A stretch of 64,000 bases of DNA, from positions 23,168 to 87,167 of the forward strand of contig CAZAYP010000013.1 in the NCBI GenBank assembly GCA_964489425.1, written 5' to 3'. The stretch comes from CAZAYP01 sp964489425 [NCBI: uncultured Verrucomicrobiota bacterium] (GTDB lineage Bacteria > Verrucomicrobiota > Kiritimatiellia > RZYC01). This document shows, piece after piece, positions 52,822-62,203 of the stretch (position 1 is the stretch's first letter; every line of letters starts with the position of its first letter). The position numbers were made by a program, and so were the translations under genes. Below the pieces are notes generated by a model. That model saw only the letters and a program-made list of their open reading frames with translations, was not told the origin of the DNA and made no database searches.

Positions 52822-54717
52822 TCAGGCCGCGGCGGCCCGGGCCGTGGCGGCGGCCTGCTTGCGCTTGGTGATGATGAGCTGCATGATCATCAGGCACTGG
52901 TTGACCGTCCAGTACAGCACCAGGCCCGCCGGCATGGTATAAAAGAAAAACAGCATCATCACCGGCATGAACTGCATGATCTTCTGCTGCTGCGGATCGC
53001 CGCCGCTGGGGGTGAGCACCTGCTGCCAGTACATGGTGGCGGACATGATCAGCGGCAGGATGTTCAGGGGGATCGGCAGGAGGTCCTTGAGCAGGTTTTC
53101 CGGCTGGCTGAGGTCATGCACCCACAGGAACGGCGCGAACCGCAGCTCGATGGCGTTGCGCAGCACGATGAACAGGCCGATGAACACCGGGATCTGGATC
53201 AGCATCGGCAGGCACCCGCCCATGGGGTTGACCTTGTTCTTCTTGTACAGCGCCATGGTCTCCTGCTGCAGCTTCTGGGGATTGCTCTTGTACTTCTCGC
53301 GCAGCGCCTTGATCTCCGGCTGCAACGCCTGCATCCGCTTCATGCTCTCGTTGCTCTTGTGGGTGATCGGCCAGAAGAGGAACCGCACCAGGATGGTCAG
53401 GATGATGATCGCCAGGCCATAGTTGTGGGGCCACACGTAGTCGTGCAGCGTGATCAGCAGCCACAGCAGGGCTTCCTTGATCGGCACCATGAACGGGTTG
53501 CAGAACGCCCAGAACCCGGTGGAGGCGAACTCCATGACAGCTTCCTGCTGCAGGCCAAGCTTCTTGAGCGTCCAGTATTGCTTGGGCCCGAGGTAACCGT
53601 TCATGGACCGGGTCACGGTCTCCCCCGGCTGCAGCACGATGTCCGGCACCACCAGCGCGGCGGCCACGGCCGCCAGCCCCGTCATGCGGGGTTTGTTCTC
53701 CGGCGGTTCGGTCAGTTCCCCGGGATCCACGATGCGTTGGAGGTACGCCACGACCGCCTCGCCGCCGCCGGCGGGCGCCAGGATTTGGGCAAAATACGTG
53801 TTTTTCACGGCCAGCCAGTCCACGGGGCTGGACAGCAGTTTTTCCTCGACGGCCTGCGGCAGGATGCCGGTATCCTTCTCTGCGCGGTTGAAGAATCCGG
53901 GCAGCTTGTCGCCCCAGGTGCTGGGCAGGTTGTTGCCCACGGCCAGGGCATCCACGCCCAGCGTGGACAAGCCGGCGATCGCTTTGCCCGGCAAGTTGTG
54001 CATAAGGCCCAGCTGCAGGTGGGCGCCGGTCACGTTGACCGGCTGGGAGCTGGCGTTGGTGAACTCGTCCGTGACCGAAAGCTGGTACTCTTCGTGCAGC
54101 ACCAGGGTGCGCCGCAGGGTCAGCCCGCCCGGGGTGGTCCGGCTCAGCACGATGGACTGTGGCCCCGGGGTTCCAACCACCTCGAAGAGGTCGCTGCCGC
54201 CCAACCCCGGCAGGCCGCTGTAAACCAAGGCCGGCAGGGTGGCGAAATCCATGACCACCGGGCCACTGTTGCGCTGCTCGGTAGCCGGGTACCCGGCCAG
54301 GGTGGCTTCCAGGATCGCCGCGCCGGCGGCGCTGACTTGCAGGCTCACACCGCCGTTGTCCAAGCGCCAGGCAGGGGCCGGGGTGGCGTCGGCCCGGGGC
54401 ATGAAGAAGCGCGAAGCTCCGGTCGCGGGCCGGTCCGGCTCCAGCGCGCTGCCGGCACTTTTGTCGGCGACCACCGCCGCTGCGGCCGGCGTGGGCGGGG
54501 GGGCCGCGGTGAGGTCCGGCTGCGTGGCGGCGGCCGGGGTGTCCGGGCTTGCCGCCAGCGTGGTGTCCGCGGGCAGGGCCGCGGGCGTGGCGTCCGCCTT
54601 GACCGCCGGGGCGGGCTTGGCCGGGAACACCCGGCTGATGACTTGCCGGTCGATGATCGGCCAGGCAAACAGCAGCCCGACCAATATGACGAGGATGCCG
54701 ATATCTTTTCTATCCAT
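52822..54717 (-). CDS. yidC: Membrane protein insertase YidC/Oxa1
   Basis: The 631-residue protein inserts proteins into the inner membrane. It has an N-terminal membrane anchor ([21 protein letters not shown]), a Pro/Ala-rich linker, the periplasmic YidC domain (about 100-400) and the conserved core with hydrophilic groove: [57 protein letters not shown], and the final transmembrane helices ([25 protein letters not shown]). It overlaps yidD by 8 bases. Typical rpmH-rnpA-yidD-yidC order. Confidence 0.96.
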   Translation of the reverse strand: MDRKDIGILVILVGLLFAWPIIDRQVISRVFPAKPAPAVKADATPAALPADTTLAASPDTPAAATQPDLTAAPPPTPAAAAVVADKSAGSALEPDRPATGASRFFMPRADATPAPAWRLDNGGVSLQVSAAGAAILEATLAGYPATEQRNSGPVVMDFATLPALVYSGLPGLGGSDLFEVVGTPGPQSIVLSRTTPGGLTLRRTLVLHEEYQLSVTDEFTNASSQPVNVTGAHLQLGLMHNLPGKAIAGLSTLGVDALAVGNNLPSTWGDKLPGFFNRAEKDTGILPQAVEEKLLSSPVDWLAVKNTYFAQILAPAGGGEAVVAYLQRIVDPGELTEPPENKPRMTGLAAVAAALVVPDIVLQPGETVTRSMNGYLGPKQYWTLKKLGLQQEAVMEFASTGFWAFCNPFMVPIKEALLWLLITLHDYVWPHNYGLAIIILTILVRFLFWPITHKSNESMKRMQALQPEIKALREKYKSNPQKLQQETMALYKKNKVNPMGGCLPMLIQIPVFIGLFIVLRNAIELRFAPFLWVHDLSQPENLLKDLLPIPLNILPLIMSATMYWQQVLTPSGGDPQQQKIMQFMPVMMLFFFYTMPAGLVLYWTVNQCLMIMQLIITKRKQAAATARAAAA

Positions 54718-54982
54718 GGGAGCAGTCCTGTTGCGAAATGAGTAGCGACCGGCCGTTGCGGCCCGGCGTCGCGGGCGGAACCGGGTCCCAGCCGCCGGGG
54801 TGGAACGGATGGCACTTGCCCAGCCGCCGGAAGGTCAGGCCCAGCCCGCGCCAGAATCCGTGCTGTTGCAGCGCCTCGATGGCGTACCGCGAGCAGTTGG
54901 GTTCAAAGCGGCAGCAATGGCCCAGCAGGGGCGAGAGGGTAAGTTGGTACAGGCGGATCAGGCCGATCAGCAGGCGGGTCAT
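54710..54982 (-). CDS. yidD: Membrane protein insertion efficiency factor YidD
   Basis: The 90-residue protein has the YidD signature [18 protein letters not shown], then [21 protein letters not shown], preceded by an amphipathic helix ([18 protein letters not shown]). Cys residues are conserved. It assists YidC. It overlaps rnpA (ATGA) and yidC (8 bases), so the three are translationally coupled. Confidence 0.94.
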   Translation of the reverse strand: MTRLLIGLIRLYQLTLSPLLGHCCRFEPNCSRYAIEALQQHGFWRGLGLTFRRLGKCHPFHPGGWDPVPPATPGRNGRSLLISQQDCSHG

Positions 54983-55407
54983 GGCCGGGCCTCGGGCGCC
55001 AGCAACCGGGCCCGCGCGGCCAGGGCCAGAAAATCGCGGACTACGTCCGGCCAGGCGGCGCGCAGGATGGCGTTGCGGGCAATGAGGATCACGTCAAACC
55101 GCCCCTGCATGCGGTAGCGGTGGCGGCGGTACACTTCGCGCAGGCGGCGCTTGGCGCGGGCGCGCTGGACCGCACCGCCCACGCGGCGGCTGGCCACGAC
55201 GCCCAGGCGCAGCGCGGCATCCCCGGCGGTGCGCCGCCAGAGGATCATGTATTGTCCGTTCCATCGGTGGCCCTGGTCATAAGTTTCCTTGAAGCAGGCG
55301 CTGTGCTGCAGCCGCTGGCCGCGCCGCAGGCGCTGGTCCGGCCTGGCCGGTGCGCCGGTGCCCTGGGTAGGCGGCCGTCCGGCGGCCGCGGGGGTCGGCG
55401 ATTCCAT
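54979..55407 (-). CDS. rnpA: Ribonuclease P protein component
   Basis: The 142-residue basic protein shows the RnpA pattern [56 protein letters not shown] and [10 protein letters not shown]. The usual RNR motif is replaced by [11 protein letters not shown], a common variant. An N-terminal extension of about 20 Pro-rich residues is uncommon; an internal start cannot be excluded. It processes tRNA 5' ends together with the rnpB RNA. 27 bases downstream of rpmH. Confidence 0.92.
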   Translation of the reverse strand: MESPTPAAAGRPPTQGTGAPARPDQRLRRGQRLQHSACFKETYDQGHRWNGQYMILWRRTAGDAALRLGVVASRRVGGAVQRARAKRRLREVYRRHRYRMQGRFDVILIARNAILRAAWPDVVRDFLALAARARLLAPEARP

Positions 55408-55434
55408 GCGCCCGGCTCGCAGGGGGGGCGGTGG

Positions 55435-55569
55435 TCAGATAGACAGCCGTTTACGGCCTTTTTGGCGGCGGCGCTTGATGACCGCCTGGCCGTCGCTGGT
55501 CGCCATGCGCTTGCGGAAGCCATGCTTGCGCTGCCGTTTCTTGCGTGACGGATGATATGTCGGTTTCAT
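55435..55569 (-). CDS. rpmH: 50S ribosomal protein L34
   Basis: The 44-residue protein reads [20 protein letters not shown] and then [25 protein letters not shown], the standard L34 sequence. It is encoded just downstream of a strong promoter and with AAGGA before the ATG. It is short enough to be missed by length filters. First gene of the rnpA-yidD-yidC operon. Confidence 0.97.
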   Translation of the reverse strand: MKPTYHPSRKKRQRKHGFRKRMATSDGQAVIKRRRQKGRKRLSI

Positions 55570-55621
55570 GCTCGTTTCCTTCCTTGTTCATGCCCGCGCT
55601 GTTCTTCCGCGGAAATTGGCA

Positions 55622-55649
55622 ACGATAGCAGGCTCCCCGTTCCTGTCAA
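55622..55649 (-). promoter_or_regulatory. Promoter of rpmH operon
   Basis: On the minus strand TTGACA (55649-55644), a 16-base spacer and TATCGT (55627-55622) lie about 55 bases before the rpmH ATG. The -35 is perfect. It sits immediately after the stop of the upstream methyltransferase gene. Confidence 0.65.
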
Positions 55650-55653
55650 ACGT

Positions 55654-56505
55654 TTAGAACGGCGCCGCCGTACCAATTTTGGCGCGGAGCGTGGCCTCGG
55701 CGATGGACCGGCCGTCGTAGAGGATCGGGGTGCGCCGCGGCCGCCACACCCGGCGCTTGGCGCGCGCCAGCAGTTGGTAGCCGCGGGTGAAGAAGAGCAG
55801 CAGGTCCAGCTGGGCCGCGCACCACGCGAGCGGCAGGGTCCACGTGGAGTACCGGCCGAGGACGCGCAGGCGGCCGGCCACCGGGTCGGGGCCGTTCCGG
55901 CCGGGCAGGTAGCTGCCGATGAAGGCCAGCAGCAGGGTGGCGGACTCCAGCATGACCCGCGAGAAATTTTTCATCTCCTCGACGTCAAAGCCGTCCTTGA
56001 GAATATCGAACAGCTCCGACTCGGTGTACCCGGTGCGGTAGCGATGGATCCGGTCATCGCGCACGTCCAGCAGCTTGCGGATCAGCGGCAGCAGCGCATG
56101 CCGCTTGGCGTGCGTGGTGTTGACGATGAAAATCCCCGAGCTTTTCAGCACCCGGTGGCACTCGGCAATGAACGCGCGGTCGTCCTGCACGTGCTCCATC
56201 ACGTCCGTGAGCACCAGGCGGTCAAACTGGCCGTCGTCGAACGGCAGCTTCATGTCTTCCACCTGGGCAACCGGCCCGTCGACCAACTCGCAGAGGTTCT
56301 GGTGGGCGGCCGAGGTCAGGGCGGCATGGGACCAGCGGCCCCCGCGGCGGCGCAGGTAGTAGTGCAGGGGCGCTGGCCCGCCCACGGCCAGGCAGTCCAT
56401 TTCCATGGTCTTGCCCAGGATTTGCTCAATCCGCCGCTGGCGCACGGTTTCCCGCCACGTCTTGTTATATATAAGTAATTGCTGTTCTGCCAGGACGCCC
56501 TGCAT
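55654..56505 (-). CDS. Class I SAM-dependent methyltransferase
   Basis: The 283-residue protein starts at the ATG at 56505 (GAGG five bases before). The core is DMKLPFDDGQFDRLVLTDVMEHVQDDRAFIAECHRVLKSSG in part, that is the LPFDDGQFDRL and DVMEHV motifs and VLKSSGIFIV of methyltransferase-11 type enzymes. The N-terminal part lacks a clear Gly-rich motif I. The C-terminal 120 residues contain a membrane-associated stretch (TLPLAWCAAQLDLLLFFTRGY). Substrate unknown; its neighbour is a nucleotide-sugar enzyme, so lipid or polysaccharide modification is plausible. Confidence 0.8.
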   Translation of the reverse strand: MQGVLAEQQLLIYNKTWRETVRQRRIEQILGKTMEMDCLAVGGPAPLHYYLRRRGGRWSHAALTSAAHQNLCELVDGPVAQVEDMKLPFDDGQFDRLVLTDVMEHVQDDRAFIAECHRVLKSSGIFIVNTTHAKRHALLPLIRKLLDVRDDRIHRYRTGYTESELFDILKDGFDVEEMKNFSRVMLESATLLLAFIGSYLPGRNGPDPVAGRLRVLGRYSTWTLPLAWCAAQLDLLLFFTRGYQLLARAKRRVWRPRRTPILYDGRSIAEATLRAKIGTAAPF

Positions 56506-56610
56506 GGTTCCTCGCTTCTCAACCGGCGTTGCCGGTCTGGCTGTTCCCAAACGGCCGGAACATTAAATGGATGCGCCGGGATAAGCAAACCCATTTTTCC
56601 CGGGGCCGCG

Positions 56611-57306
56611 TCATCCGGCGGCCGGCGCGGCCAGCACCCCGCGCGCCACGCGCAGGTCCCAGGGGGTATCGATATCCAGCGCGCGCTCCGGCGGCATCAC
56701 GTAGGCCAGGGCGCCGTCCGGGCACCAGGTTTTCCCGGCCAGCAGCGTTTCGCGCCGCACCAGGTAGATGGCGCCGTTGAGCGCATAGACCGGCGGCAGG
56801 TCCTGGCGCCGGGCCGCGGCCAGCGGGTGGGGAATGAATGGCTGGAGCCGGCCCGCGGCATCGACCACCTTGGCCTGCCACGGGTGATGCGCCAGCGGCG
56901 AGACGCTGACCACGGCTTCCGCGTTGCGGTCCCGGGCCAGGTCAATGGCCGCATCAATGTCGGCGGCGGTGCGGAAAGGCGAGGTGGGCTGCAGCAGCAT
57001 GACGTAATCCGGGGTGTAGCGCTCGTGGTCGGCCAGCCACTGCAGGGCATGGAGCGTGACGTCCATCACCAGCGCGCGGTCCCCGGCAAGTTCCGCCGGC
57101 CGCCGATACGGGGTTTCGGCGCCGTGCTCACGGCCCACGCGGGCGATCTCGTCATCCTCGGTGTCGAGGATGACGCGCTCCACGCCGCGGGCCTGGGCCG
57201 CCGCCCGGCAGGTGTGGGCCAGAAGCGGCAAGCCGCCCAGCAGGGCCAGGTTCTTGCGGGGGATGCCTTTGGACCCGCCCCGCGCCACGATATAGGCTGT
57301 GACCAC
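56611..57306 (-). CDS. Acylneuraminate cytidylyltransferase-family protein
   Basis: The 231-residue protein starts at a GTG at 57306. It has the CMP-sugar synthase signature VARGGSKGIPRKNLALLGGLPLLAHT, then DTEDDEIARVGREHGAE, MLLQPTSPFRTAADID and ALDIDTPWDL. It activates a nonulosonic acid (sialic, legionaminic or pseudaminic acid) or a related sugar with CTP; which one cannot be told from the sequence. It precedes the methyltransferase gene and suggests decoration of a surface glycan. No neuB or neuC is adjacent. Confidence 0.85.
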   Translation of the reverse strand: MVTAYIVARGGSKGIPRKNLALLGGLPLLAHTCRAAAQARGVERVILDTEDDEIARVGREHGAETPYRRPAELAGDRALVMDVTLHALQWLADHERYTPDYVMLLQPTSPFRTAADIDAAIDLARDRNAEAVVSVSPLAHHPWQAKVVDAAGRLQPFIPHPLAAARRQDLPPVYALNGAIYLVRRETLLAGKTWCPDGALAYVMPPERALDIDTPWDLRVARGVLAAPAAG

Positions 57307-57438
57307 GAGTTTGATGGCGGCACTATGGGGTGGAATCCCGCGGGCCGCAATACTATTTTCGGCGTGTTTTCATGTTGCCGCGGGAGGCAACCTGCGCTAA
57401 TAAGGAGCCAGCAACAGCGCTAAAAGCGCGGAGTGTTA

Positions 57439-58275
57439 ATGGAGCTAATCCTCAACGACCCCAGCACGCTGGATGACCGCACGTTCAAGCGGCTGTGCGA
57501 TCTGATCTATGAAAAGTGCGGCATCGTGCTCACCGAGGACAAGCGGGCGCTGGTGCAGGCGCGGGTCGGCAAGCGCATGCGGCAGACGGGATTCTCCGAC
57601 TACCGCAAGTATTACGATCACCTGACCCAGGATGCCTCGGGCGATGAGTTGGTGGGCCTGCTGGACGTCATCTCCACCAACGTCACCCACTTTTTCCGCG
57701 AAGGCCGGCACTTCGAAAAGCTGGGTGCGTTGCTGCGGGAGTGGCAGGCCGCCGGCCAGCGCCGCTACCGCATCTGGTGTTCGGCCGCCTCCACGGGCGA
57801 AGAGCCCTACACCATTGCCATCACCGTGCACGAGGCGCTGGAGAACGTGGCGGATGCCAAGATCCTCGCCACGGACATTTCCACCCGCGTCTTGCGCAAG
57901 GCCAAGGAAGGCCGCTATCTGCCCAGCCACATGGAAAAAGTGCCGCCCGGCCTGGTGGGCAAATATTTTCAGAAGGAAAAAGACGCGGAGGGCGATGTCC
58001 ATTACGTGGTGAAGGACAGCCTCAAGGCCATGGTCACCTTCGGCCGGATCAACCTCGCCAAGCCGCCGTTTCCCCTCAAGGGCCCGCTGGACGTGATTCT
58101 CTGCCGCAACGTCATGATCTATTTCGACAACCTGGTGCGCAGCCGGATGCTGGACAATTTCCACTCCCTGCTGCGGCACGGCGGCTACCTGATCGTGGGG
58201 CACGCCGAAAGCCTGTCCGGCATGTTGAACAAGCAGTTCAAGCCCATTGAGCCGGCCGTCTACATGAAAAAATAG
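57439..58275 (+). CDS. cheR: Chemotaxis protein methyltransferase CheR
   Basis: The 278-residue protein starts at the ATG at 57439 (GGAG five bases before; an in-frame GTG lies two codons upstream). The N-terminal helical domain (CDLIYEKCGIVLTEDKRALVQARVGKRMR) is followed by the SAM-binding domain: VTHFFREGRHFE, RIWCSAASTGEEPYTIAI, ATDISTRVLRKAKEGRY, DVILCRNVMIYFD and GHAESLSG. It methylates glutamates of methyl-accepting chemoreceptors. With the CheY proteins at 43.8-44.8 kb it points to a chemosensory system, though the receptors are not here. Confidence 0.95.
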   Translation: MELILNDPSTLDDRTFKRLCDLIYEKCGIVLTEDKRALVQARVGKRMRQTGFSDYRKYYDHLTQDASGDELVGLLDVISTNVTHFFREGRHFEKLGALLREWQAAGQRRYRIWCSAASTGEEPYTIAITVHEALENVADAKILATDISTRVLRKAKEGRYLPSHMEKVPPGLVGKYFQKEKDAEGDVHYVVKDSLKAMVTFGRINLAKPPFPLKGPLDVILCRNVMIYFDNLVRSRMLDNFHSLLRHGGYLIVGHAESLSGMLNKQFKPIEPAVYMKK

Positions 58276-58329
58276 CCGGGCAGCTTAACTGGCGGATCCA
58301 TCCGGCCGATACTCAGATCAAAGGATGGC

Positions 58330-58593
58330 ATGGAAATGAACAAATCCAAGCGTGACAAGGTCTACGAGTCATTTTTCGAGTTCATGCACTGGCAATACAT
58401 GGAAACCCTCAAGCACGAGGACTATGCCGGAATGCAGGAAGTCAGCAGTTCCCTGTGCATTGCCTACGCCTCGGTCGGCAACCGCGTGTTGTCGCGCAAA
58501 TGGGCCGAGGAATACCTGAGCCATGTGGCCGCCAACGACCGCCAGCCGTTCAAGCGGGCCGTGAAAGCGCTGTGTGCCGGCAAAGCCGGCTGA
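58330..58593 (+). CDS. Small helical protein, unknown function
   Basis: The 87-residue protein (MEMNKSKRDKVYESFFEFM...) is predicted mainly helical and contains WQYMETLKHEDYAGMQEVSS and GNRVLSRKWAEEYL, reminiscent of a single TPR-like helical pair. It starts 54 bases after cheR on the same strand with an AAGGA upstream. I do not recognise the family. Codon use is normal, so it is probably expressed. Confidence 0.55.
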   Translation: MEMNKSKRDKVYESFFEFMHWQYMETLKHEDYAGMQEVSSSLCIAYASVGNRVLSRKWAEEYLSHVAANDRQPFKRAVKALCAGKAG

Positions 58594-58642
58594 TCCCCCC
58601 CCGTCTGATCCGCAAAGATTCTTTTCTGCAGCGCCGCGCGCG

Positions 58643-60259
58643 TTAGCCGCGGCCCAGCATGTGCATGAAGCGCCGCAGGATGCTGGTGCGCTTGAGCGAC
58701 TCGCGGATGTCGGTGGTTTGCGCCAGCTTCAAGTGTTCCAGGGCGGCGGAGTTCTGCTGCCCGCGTTCCGCCACGAGGCGCGCGAGGACCTCGGGGATCT
58801 CGGCGTGCAGGCTCAGCAGGCTCCGGAACGCATCCTGCGAAATGCGCAACAGATCCACCTCGGTGGCGGCCGTGGCCGTGGCAGTGCGCGGCAGGCCGGT
58901 CGTCAGGCTCATCTCGCCCAGCACGGCGCCGGGGCCGGCCTCAAAATGGCGCACAGGTTGCGCGCCCTCGTATTCCAAGGTCCCAGCCACCTGTCCCCGG
59001 ACCACCACGTAGCAGGCGTCCCCGGGTTCGCCCTGGCGGAAGATAGTTTCGCCGCGGGTGTAGGCCAGGCGCTCCACGCGCGCCGCCACCGCGCGCCACT
59101 CGTCCCGCTGCACCAGGGGCTGCCCTTGCTCATCGACAAACAAGCGCGTGCTGAACTCGCTGCGCAGCAGCTCTTCCAGGACCGTGTCCACTTCCGCGTC
59201 CGCGGGCGGGATCCGGCGCTGGTTGTATACGACGGCCATGAAATCGTTCAGCAGTTGGTCGCTCATGGGGAAGGGGATCTCGATGCCGCGCCGCTTGAAC
59301 TGGTACCAGATCATGCGGTTGACATCGCCTTCCGCGGGGGTGCGGTCGTAATACAGGTCCGTCCAGAAGCGCAGTTGGTAGTTGATCCCGAAATCCTTGA
59401 ACTCCGTGACGTAGGCTGACGGCGGCGGGTCCTTGAGCACCGCCGGCACGGCCGCGGCCGCGGCCACCAGGGCGGCAATCACCTCGGCCGGGGCGTCGGC
59501 GTAACTGGCGCCGACGTTCAGCTCGTGCCGCCGGCGTTTGCCCGGCCAGGTCATGTTGCTGATCACGCTGCCGGCCACGACGCTGTTGGGGATGAGCAGG
59601 ACGTGGCCGCCCACGGTCCGCAGCCGGGTTTCGCGCCAGTTGGTTTCCATCACTTCGCCGGCCAGGTCGTTGATCCGCACCCAGTCGCCAGGCACCACGG
59701 ATCGCACGATGTGCAGCGACATGCCGGCCAGCAGGTTGCCCAGCACGCCCTGCAGCGCAAACCCGATCACCGCCGTCACCAGGGCCGTGGAGGCCAGCAG
59801 CGGGGCGATGTTGATGCGCAGGATGAACTTCATGATGAAGAACGCGGCGATCAGCAGGATCAGCGTGCGCGTGATCGATCGCAGCAGGTCCGGGAGGGGC
59901 AGTTGCTGGTTGCGGCGTGCATAGAAGGCGACCAGCATGCCTTCCGCCAGCCGCACCATGAACACCACGCCCCAGAAGGCAAACCAGGCATCAAAATGCG
60001 CCAGGTGGGTGGCTTTCCAGCTGACCACGGCCGGCAGCAGCGACGTCAGCACATCCACCGCGACCGACACGACCAGGATGACCAGGCTGCGGCAAATGGT
60101 GCGCCACACGATATGCCTGCCCGGGGGGATCGGCCGGGCCATCTGCCCGGCCAGGTAAGGCTCATGCGCCCGGCGCAGGGACAGGCTGACCAGCCAGGCA
60201 AACCCCAGGATGGCCAGCGCCACGGCGGATTCAATAATCCAAGGCAGGTATTGGTTCAT
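58643..60259 (-). CDS. MscS-type mechanosensitive channel with cyclic-nucleotide-binding domain
   Basis: The 538-residue protein has four or five N-terminal transmembrane segments, the MscS pore and beta domains (APLLASTALVTAVIGFALQGVLGNLLAGM, VVPGDWVRINDLAGEVMETNWRETRLRT in part, LLIPNSVVAGSVISN), and a C-terminal cNMP-binding domain (about 395-510: GETIFRQGEPGDACYVV, GEMSLTTGLPRTATA with the phosphate-binding cassette Arg). The architecture matches bacterial cyclic-nucleotide-gated channels of the MscS family (bCNG). It starts 15 bases after the TAA of the candidate selenoprotein gene, so it is in one operon with it. Confidence 0.9.
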   Translation of the reverse strand: MNQYLPWIIESAVALAILGFAWLVSLSLRRAHEPYLAGQMARPIPPGRHIVWRTICRSLVILVVSVAVDVLTSLLPAVVSWKATHLAHFDAWFAFWGVVFMVRLAEGMLVAFYARRNQQLPLPDLLRSITRTLILLIAAFFIMKFILRINIAPLLASTALVTAVIGFALQGVLGNLLAGMSLHIVRSVVPGDWVRINDLAGEVMETNWRETRLRTVGGHVLLIPNSVVAGSVISNMTWPGKRRRHELNVGASYADAPAEVIAALVAAAAAVPAVLKDPPPSAYVTEFKDFGINYQLRFWTDLYYDRTPAEGDVNRMIWYQFKRRGIEIPFPMSDQLLNDFMAVVYNQRRIPPADAEVDTVLEELLRSEFSTRLFVDEQGQPLVQRDEWRAVAARVERLAYTRGETIFRQGEPGDACYVVVRGQVAGTLEYEGAQPVRHFEAGPGAVLGEMSLTTGLPRTATATAATEVDLLRISQDAFRSLLSLHAEIPEVLARLVAERGQQNSAALEHLKLAQTTDIRESLKRTSILRRFMHMLGRG

Positions 60260-60274
60260 GGGCCGTCCGGATCG

Positions 60275-61885
60275 TTACTGCAGCCAGTTGAGCAGGGCCT
60301 CGACCACGCTTTCCAGCCAGCGCAGCAGGTTGAGGATGCCCACCAGGACCCGTTCGAGCCACGAGTCCGGATGGTACTGGCGCGGCGCAGCGCGACCGTC
60401 GGACCGAACCTGGGGTTGGCGTTCCTCCGGGGGGGGCGGAACATCCAGCGCCTGGGGTTCGCAGGTCGTGGCAAACGGGCCCATGCGGTAGGCGCAGAGG
60501 ATGCGGTAGCTGCCGGGTTTGATGGGGCCACGCCATGTGGCCGAGCAGGAGAAGCCTCACCCATACTCAAAGTTGCCCTGGGCGACCAGTTCGCCATCGA
60601 GCGTGGTAATTTTGTAGGTGGGTTCCAGCGGGTAGGATCGCGAGCGTTTGGACCGCGGGATCTCGGTCTTGCGGCCCTGGACATGCCGCACCTGGGAGAC
60701 CGCTTCGCTGGCCCGGCCCACCACCTCCAGCCCCAGGCGCATGGCGGGCGCCTGGCCCATGGTCGTACGCCAGTTGGCGGCCACTTCCATGGTGTAGGGT
60801 TCGCCAAAGTCCAGCACCGCCGGATGGGTGCCGCCCACGTCAATGACCGGGCCCTCCGTGGTGCCGGCGCCGCGCAGGGCCCACACGTCGCCCCATTCGT
60901 CCTGGCGTTCAAGGTTGTAGCTGGCCAGCTGGTAACTGCCTTTGGGTATGGCGAGGTTGGTGTCGGCCGTGCGGATCATCAGGCAGTCGCTGCCATCCGC
61001 GGCGCTGAGCGTCATCTGGTTGGCGGGCGCGGAAAGCACGAGCGGCGCCAGCGCATTGGTGCAGACCGCCAGCCGCAGCACGCCCGCGGGAATGTCCGGC
61101 TGCACCTCAAACAGGGTTTGATTAGCCAGCAGGCGGGACCCCAGGATGAACATCTCGCCAGAATGAAACGCCCCGGTGGCGGAGAGATAAAAGGCGTCGC
61201 CGCGCGCGAAAATGCTCTTGTTGGCGTAATGGATGCCGTCGGGGATGCTAAACCGATCCGTGAACAGACCGTTGCCGTTCTGGTCGCCCAGCGCCACCTT
61301 GTAAGGTACGCTGTCCACCTCCAACTGGCCCAGGTAGTGACAGTTGGCCTGCAGCATGACCTGCAGCTCAAACTCCCCGCTCCGGCCCGCGGCCGCCGGA
61401 ACCAATTGCCGGGTGGGGCGCCGGGCAAACACCTGCACCCAGAAGCTGTACGGCCGGTTGGTGTTGTCGGAGCGGATGATACAGTCTGTGGCCGGGAACC
61501 GGCTCCAGTAGATGTCGCCGCGATCCTGGCCCATCAGTTCGCCGGTCAACGGCTTGTCATCGGTCAGGTCGCGGTTGAAGTTGGCGTCCACGAAGAGGCG
61601 GTCATAATACGCGCCGTTATTGGTCTGGCAGTCCAGCACCACGAGCACCTCGGAGTCGGCCAGGGTGAACTGGGCATACAAGGGTTTGTCGTGCAGGAAT
61701 TCCGGCCATTGCCAGTCGCCCTTGGGCGGCGTGGGCTTGGCGGCCACGGACTGGGATCCGCCCAGGTGCTGGCTGGTCCGTTCGTCGCCTTCGCGCACGT
61801 ATTCCAGCGGTACATCCACAGCCACCGCTGCCAAGGCAACCCCGGAGAGCAGGCCAGCCACCGCCATGATCTTTTGCCAGTTCAT
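60275..61885 (-). CDS. Candidate selenoprotein, exported beta-rich protein with in-frame UGA (Sec443)
   Basis: Reading starts at the ATG at 61885 (MNWQKIMAVAGLLSGVALAA, a signal peptide). The frame is open except for one TGA at 60559-60557, then continues 93 codons to TAA at 60277-60275, giving 536 residues with Sec at 443 (context FEYG-U-GFSCSATW). The extension keeps the GC-rich third positions of the gene, contains PIKPGSYRILCAYR and an amphipathic end WLESVVEALLNWL, and stops 15 bases before the channel gene. Stopping at TGA would leave an unexplained 297-base gap. A perfect 6-bp stem-loop follows the TGA at a suitable distance, and tRNA-Sec is in the window. The main part has a Ca-binding-like motif (DANFNRDLTDD, DQNGNGLFTD) and beta-sandwich sequence; no known enzyme recognised. 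A TGA mutation is the alternative. Confidence 0.7.
60526..60559 (-). promoter_or_regulatory. Candidate bacterial SECIS element after the in-frame UGA
   Basis: Minus-strand order: UGA (60559-60557), 14 bases, GGCCAC (60542-60537), loop AUGGC, GUGGCC (60531-60526). The stem is perfect and the loop lies 20 bases after UGA, in the range known for bacterial SECIS elements. A lower stem of UGA/GG with CC/UCA is also possible. The two G residues are at loop positions 3-4, not 1-2 as in many such elements, which is a caveat. Confidence 0.5.
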
Positions 61886-62032
61886 GGTGTCAGGGTATCC
61901 GGCCGCCGCTGCCAAGGCAAGATGAAAGAGGGCCGGACCGGGCATATTCTCGATCAAAACTGATAATTTTCTCAGATTTGCGGTCCTTCGGGGGCTTGGC
62001 GGAGGTCGGGAAAAATAATTCCAAGTAGACTA

Positions 62033-62061
62033 TTAACATAACCGATCATATCGTGTAGTAT
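62033..62061 (+). promoter_or_regulatory. Promoter of pilin-like gene
   Basis: TTAACA (62033-62038), 17-base spacer, TAGTAT (62056-62061). Both boxes are good sigma70-type matches. Transcription would begin near 62068, giving a leader of about 240 bases before the pilin ATG. Confidence 0.55.
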
Positions 62062-62203
62062 ATGCATTGGCAGTGTAAAAAGAGCCAAAGCTTACATGAA
62101 AAACCAAGTCAATCGAGATGTGCGGGGCTGCGAGGGGAACCAGATTGTTGCGCGCTCCGGCATGGTTGGCATGGAACCTGCATAAGAAGTTTGCATGATA
62201 AAA

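Noticed and set aside
60557-60559. TGA as an alternative Trp codon or a simple stop with a separate downstream gene
   Set aside because: TGA ends other genes here (for example in ATGA overlaps), so no code change. A separate gene would have to start at the ATG at 60484 with no SD, and would be only 69 codons in the same frame.
59525-61963. 812-codon open frame on the plus strand
   Set aside because: Antisense to the channel and selenoprotein genes. Its His/Gln/Pro/Arg-rich composition is typical of shadow frames.
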